64,000 bases of DNA from Acanthochromis polyacanthus. Its lineage: Eukaryota; Chordata; Actinopteri; Pomacentridae. The position numbers were made by a program, and so were the translations under genes. Below are positions 36,894 through 64,000 of the stretch, piece by piece; position 1 is the stretch's first letter, and each line of letters starts with the position of its first letter. The DNA is taken from positions 18,466,521 through 18,530,520 of the forward strand of contig NC_067124.1 in the NCBI RefSeq assembly GCF_021347895.1, given 5' to 3'. The notes beneath the pieces are model-generated. The model made no database searches and had not been told where the DNA came from. It saw only the letters and a program-made list of their open reading frames with translations.

Positions 36894-37414
36894 ACCTTGT
36901 GTCGTCCTGCGGGTCAAAATTGAACCGTTTAAAGTTTGAAAATGTGGAAAAAATATAGATTTTCACAGTGAAACTTCTGATGTCCACATTTTCAACTTTT
37001 TGGGGAAATCTTTGAACATTTTTTGGTGGAAAAAATGTTTAAAAATGTTTCTGAAGAACATTCACAAAAAATCATCGAAATCAAAAAATCAACCAAAATC
37101 CAATGAATTTAGTTGGATTTTGGTTGATTTTTATGTGAATGTTCTTAAAGAAAATATTAGAAGTTTTACTGATATATATGTAAACACTTTAGGTATTTTC
37201 AGGATTTTTTTGGAAGATTTTTACAATTTTTTTGAAAATATTTACAAAAATTTTCTTGCCAAATTTGGGGGATTTTTTTTTAAACAAAACTTTTAAGGGA
37301 AACTTTACAGGAATTATTGGAATTTTCTTCCTGAAGGTTTTCCAAATTTTGGGATTTTTTTTCAGACAAGGAAACAATATTTTTTGGTGCCCGTAAATGA
37401 AGACAACAAGAGGG
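36894..37414 (+). mobile_element. TTAA-flanked MITE, copy 6 (best central hairpin)
   Basis: This 521-bp copy starts after TTAA (36890-36893); the right flank is TTAC. The centre keeps a long inverted repeat: perfect 20-bp arms 37084-37103 and 37113-37132 around a 9-base loop, and outer perfect 13-bp arms 37054-37066 and 37134-37146. Confidence 0.9.
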
Positions 37415-38649
37415 TTACACAATTGGGGGGAAAAAGAACAAATGCTAACATTTGGGGCCAACACGAGCACCTCTCTAAAAAGACAAACCCAGAGCCAAGG
37501 CAGTCTTTCTAGCTTTTCACTGAAGCAATCTGAACTGTACAGACTCACTAACTATCCTTAATGATGAAGTAAAAAGTGACCCTGTGTGTATGTGCTCTCC
37601 TCTCTGTTCCTCTTGTCAGTTGTGTTTTGTTGTGTGGGACAGAAACAGCAGCTGCTCATAAGTATTCATTAGTCCTGCTTGTGGATTAGCTGAGACAAAA
37701 TGTGAGTGTAGACGGGGCTGCACACTGAGCTGCCTCCTCCAGAACACAGCAGGCCCTTTTCCCTCTCTCTGAGCACTGACCACAGCTGTTCAACACCACT
37801 TGACTTTTCCAGCAACAATGTTCTCAGATAGCTGCGGCCACTTTTGTTCTTGCTCACTGCAACATTTGTCTGGTTGGATGTCGGTTCTCTCTCTCTCTCT
37901 TTTTTTTTTTTTTTTAAATGAGTTTATCTTTGTGTGAAATCCTGAATAAAATGTTGTTGTTACTCTCTTGTCGATGAGACCATGTTGATATCAGGCGGTT
38001 GTAATGGTGATTGCCTGAACTTTTTTCATTTGGGATACAAACACACATACTTATTCATTTGGACAACATTAGGGTACTTTCCTGCCGAGACAAAAAGATG
38101 TCGTCCTCTGTTTCATACACCATGTGTCTGTTGTGTTTCCCGTATTCAGGACAGCTGCACTGGTTGGCTTTCCCTGAGCTCTCCATGCCCACTCACGTGC
38201 CCCACGCACCCATGCATACATAAACACCAAACACTAAGACCATAAATCACCGTCTCTACGCCACCTCCTTCCTCCTAAATGCACAAACACATACACCCAT
38301 GACGTTGCTGCTCCTGTTCTGCCACCTCTGCCCTGTTGTGCCCACCAAGCTAACTCTATTCACCCAGGATCTGTGCTTCCCCTCTGATTGCCTCCCTTCA
38401 TCCAAACCCACCCCACACCCTTCCGACTTTCTGTCACTACAGCTGTGCGTCAGCTGTCAGAAATGAAGCCCAAACACAGAGGGTCTGTAGGGAAGACGGC
38501 CTGGCCTCTCTGCCTCTCCCAGCTGTCACTCCCACTTCAGATATTCAGCCATCATAAGGTTTCTTTCCTCCCACTTTTTTTCACCACCGTCTTTCTCGAA
38601 GATATTTGAAAGTAATATTTGGAACAGAGCTAGTCATTTGTTTACCTGT

Positions 38650-39490
38650 TTTCTGTGTAATGACCACAGATGTGTTTATAAAGTATTGGGAAGAAACCAT
38701 GGAGAATACTCTCTGATAATACAGACAGTATTATGCATTAACTAAAACTAATAGTGCAGCAGACTTGGAGTAAATAAAGGTTATGATGAAGGTCATAATG
38801 TGCTGTTGAGACCAAAGGGGTATTGTTTCAAACTTTATGGACATTTTGTAATCTCTATCACAACAGGGTGTGTGTGTTTGTTTGTTTGTAGTATGTTAAC
38901 TAAACAGCAAGTGGAGTAAATCCAAGGAAGCTGAAGTCATGAGTAATAATGCCATTTACTGTGTGCAGGAATGTGCAGATTATTTGCTTTAGAACTTACT
39001 AATTTACATATTTGCAGAGAATAAAAATACAATTTTTGAAAGATTAGTGCTAAATATATGCATAATATTTGCAGAAAAAACAGTGCCAATCATTTTTTGT
39101 CTATTTTCTTTCTATATAACCTCAGACACATTTATAAAGCATGAGGAAGAAACCACAGAGTATTGTGTCTTTTAATAATGCAGATACACTCATCAGCTAG
39201 AGTATTATGCAACTAAAACCAACAATACAGCAGACTTGGAGTAAATAAAGTTTATGATGAAGGTCATGATGTGCTGTTGAAACCAAAGGGATATTATTTC
39301 AGACTTAATCTTTGTCTCAGTCTAAATCAACATAGTGTGTTTGTTTGTAATATGACACCTAAACAGCAAGTGGAGTAAATCCAAGGAAGTTGAAGTCATA
39401 ACAAGTAATAGACATATTTACAGTGTGCAGCGATGTGCAAATTATTTACTTTATAATTTGCTAATTTGCATATGTGCAGACACTAAAAAA
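38650..39490. repeat. Diverged tandem duplication, about 450-bp unit, two copies
   Basis: About 38650-39030 and 39107-39490 share the same ordered blocks: TTTATAAAG.AT..GGAAGAAACCA, GCAGACTTGGAGTAAATAAA, TTATGATGAAGGTCAT.AT, AAACAGCAAGTGGAGTAAAT and GAATGTGCA/CGATGTGCA before a final AATTTGCATAT-type block. Small indels separate them. No coding potential is visible, so it is an old local duplication in intron 1. Confidence 0.85.
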
Positions 39491-39506
39491 TACTATTTTA
39501 AAAAAA

Positions 39507-39843
39507 GGTAGTTGCTAGAGGTACGGACTCGTACCCGTAGCCTGTGGACTACGGATACGGCACTTTCCATTTGCCAATCAGATACGCGAGATCTGGTCAC
39601 GTTACTCCCGGTAGATGCTGGAGGTACGGACCCGTAGCATCGGTACTACAGGTACGGACCCTAAACCTGACCCTAACACTAACCCTAACCTTAACCTTTG
39701 CTTACCTTTCAACAGTTTGCAGTGGTTAGCAGCTTCTTGACTCGCGAGACTCGCGTACGGGTCCGTATCTGTCTGGCAAATGGAAAGTGCCGTATCCGTA
39801 GCCCACAGGCTACGGGTACGGGTCCGTACCTGTAGACACTACC
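39507..39843. mobile_element. GC-rich foldback element with TACGG-repeat arms
   Basis: The left arm runs from GGTAGTTGCTAGAGGTACGG and includes GCACTTTCCATTTGCCA. The right arm is its near reverse complement, with TGGCAAATGGAAAGTGC, ending GTAGACACTACC. Arms are about 80 bp. Both sides are bordered by TAAAAAAA (39499-39506 and 39844-39851), which looks like an 8-bp target duplication. The loop contains telomere-like CCCTAACACTAACCCTAACC and an extra TACGGACCCGTAGC unit. Confidence 0.85.
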
Positions 39844-39922
39844 TAAAAAAAAAAACTTGTGTTCATGTAATGTGGATTCTAAAGTGGATGCAGCTCTTAA
39901 CGTCTCTTTTTCTCTGTCAGGT

Positions 39923-39958
39923 ATGCCTGAAGTCAGCAGTGTGTCTCCAGGCAGGTAA
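39923..39958 (+). promoter_or_regulatory. 11-codon upstream ORF in the DDR1 start exon
   Basis: The exon opens directly after the acceptor AG (39919-39920) and its third base starts an ATG frame (MPEVSSVSPGR) ending at TAA 39956-39958, just 20 bases before the DDR1 ATG at 39979. Such a position often limits initiation at the main start. The same place contains a perfect-looking donor, GCAG|GTAACC at 39954/39955, which could give an alternative 5'UTR. Confidence 0.6.
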
Positions 39959-39978
39959 CCAGGTGTGTTGCTGCTGTC

Positions 39979-62614
<22,636 letters not shown>

Positions 62615-64000
62615 GTAAGACACCTGAGACTGGGCTGACATAGTCAGAGGGCTGTACTACGAAGCCAGATCAGTGTTTAGAGAGGTATGTCGAGCTTAAA
62701 ATTTTCAGTGTCTCGAAGGTAGCTCTCTTTTTGCCTGGCCAGATCTCCATGGTAACGGATGCTGTGGAGCTAACCTGGTTACGAGCAGATTATGTTCAAA
62801 GTTTCAGATTTAAATTGGCTTTAAGAAGTGTCTCCCTTTAACCTAATAATTTCCTGACGGTTCTTTGAGTGATCCAGATTCTTAGCTGAAGGAACATGTT
62901 TTGTCTGCAACCAAGTGAAGTTGTGCGTTACTATTCCCACTTAATGAAGTGTATAGTTACAGTATTGCACACTGTAGGCATTGTGTTGCAACCGAACCTG
63001 ACATTTATTTAGTTTGTGATGCGAAAATCGCTTAAATATATTTTATGTTGGTTCCTGATTGGTTGTAAAGTCCGTTTACACTGCTGGTACAACAACTTTT
63101 AGGAAACACATTAGAAAATGTATTATTCTACTGGTACTTATTACAAGAAATATTCAATCAATAACATTAATTTCACTTTGATTTGGCAAAAAAGTTAATC
63201 ATTATTCTGTGTTATGGGACAGTGTCTGAGCTAAATACACTTCAATACAATATCACGTTTAAATTTATGACGTTTAAAGGTTAACAGCTCAAAAGTACAG
63301 CTGTCAGTAAGAAATAAGCAGCTCCATTGATCAGTACAAAAATATACTATAACATGATTTCCAGTAGCAGCACTTTTTGTTGTCATATACCTTTGTACAC
63401 TTTATGGCTCTCCATTATAACTACCTGTTGACTGAAGGAGCTGCACACAAATGGTTCATTTTGTGCATGAAAACAGTCACATGATGCATTAAACTGCTCC
63501 TTTTATGTGAACGGCCACAGAGTCTGTAGCAGAAAATCGGAGTTAACGAAGACAGTTGATAACAACCTTAGTGATACCTGGTGTCTGATTGAGGCTTCAG
63601 ATTTTGTTGCGCCAACTTACATGAAGAAAGTCTGGATATGTCAAACTGGCTTCGTGATACTGCCCTCTGGAGGGGCTCCTCTCTCACTACCTACCCCCCT
63701 ATCTAGACTCACCAGGGTTGGGGCAGTAGAAGTCTTTCTATGTTTGTTTTTTTGCATGTGTGACCATCATCTTCCCCTGGTAACTTAAAGAATTAATCAC
63801 TCATTCTCTCACCATTCATAAGAATCTTGCTTTGTTTGAAGAGATAGTTTGGCTCTTGGGGAATTATAAAAAGTTTCACACTCACCGAGAGACAGATAAT
63901 TTCTGAATTTGTTATTTTTTAAATCGAGTTTAACTATGAGCTAAGCTGGAATCATGGCAGTGCTCCAGTGGCAGCATGGTCTGCAATATTCTGACTACTT
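62615..64000 (+). other. DDR1 intron running off the window
   Basis: It follows the donor GTAAGA after coding exon 13. I see no further DDR1 exon (no tyrosine-rich juxtamembrane or kinase motif) up to the end of the window, so the kinase exons must lie downstream. Confidence 0.5.

Larger units (their letters stand above)
27596..39920 (+). other. DDR1 intron 1 (12.3 kb)
   Basis: This long first intron has no supported coding exon. About 27.6-34.2 kb shows only short (TG)n tracts and no clear element. The 3' part holds a GATA/TACA microsatellite, a 5-bp-TSD DNA element, MITE copy 6, a diverged tandem duplication and a foldback element, listed separately. Further alternative 5'UTR exons could be hidden here. 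Confidence 0.5.

Noticed and set aside
39660..39695. Telomere-like CCCTAA/TTAGGG units (also near 43100-43155)
   Set aside because: Only a few degenerate units inside interspersed elements, so neither a telomere nor a clear fusion point.

Overview
This is a teleost fish genomic window, probably from a spiny-rayed (percomorph) species. The genes have many short exons with GT-AG introns, the DNA is AT-rich with very long (TG)n microsatellites, and the intergenic and intronic DNA is full of Tc1/mariner, hAT-like and TTAA-flanked DNA transposon remnants typical of fish. Gene content was read by translating splice-bounded exons and comparing them with protein families I know; no database search was run.

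Layout. (1) 1-4597, + strand: the 3' half of a ZNF384/ZNF362-type C2H2 zinc-finger gene (eight fingers, five exons, 5' end outside the window) and its 3'UTR. (2) 4811-12380, + strand: a complete 12-exon GNL1 gene (612 aa, circularly permuted GTPase), whose start codon lies only about 210 bp after the last poly(A) signal of the zinc-finger gene. (3) About 12.4-27.1 kb: GNL1 3'UTR and intergenic DNA with no gene I can support. It holds nested transposons: a 620-bp inverted-repeat element, a decayed Tc1 element, a hAT-like element, and five of the seven copies of a TTAA-flanked, roughly 500-540-bp MITE. (4) About 27.1-64 kb, + strand: DDR1 (discoidin domain receptor tyrosine kinase 1). It has a CpG-rich promoter and a noncoding first exon, a 12.3-kb first intron, then 13 coding exons (606 codons) covering the signal peptide, discoidin domain, discoidin-like domain, transmembrane helix and juxtamembrane region with the NPxY motif. 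The kinase domain lies beyond the window. DDR1 introns hold two more MITE copies, two related 5-bp-TSD elements (one with a solo LTR inside), a foldback element, a diverged tandem duplication, very long TG repeats and a complete Tc1 transposon with an intact 350-aa transposase.

GNL1 and DDR1 are both human MHC class I framework genes, so this looks like a compacted piece of that conserved synteny. The three host genes are not known to form one pathway: a transcription factor, a nucleolar-type GTPase and a collagen receptor kinase. I see no operon, CRISPR array, RNA gene or new multi-gene system. The most unusual material is the transposon archaeology: a MITE family with a palindrome that matches the estrogen-response-element core and a central hairpin, several datable nested insertions, and a recently active Tc1 element. 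There are also splice-relevant features, namely a 170-bp TG tract beside a DDR1 splice donor and frame-preserving cassette exons in both flanking genes.
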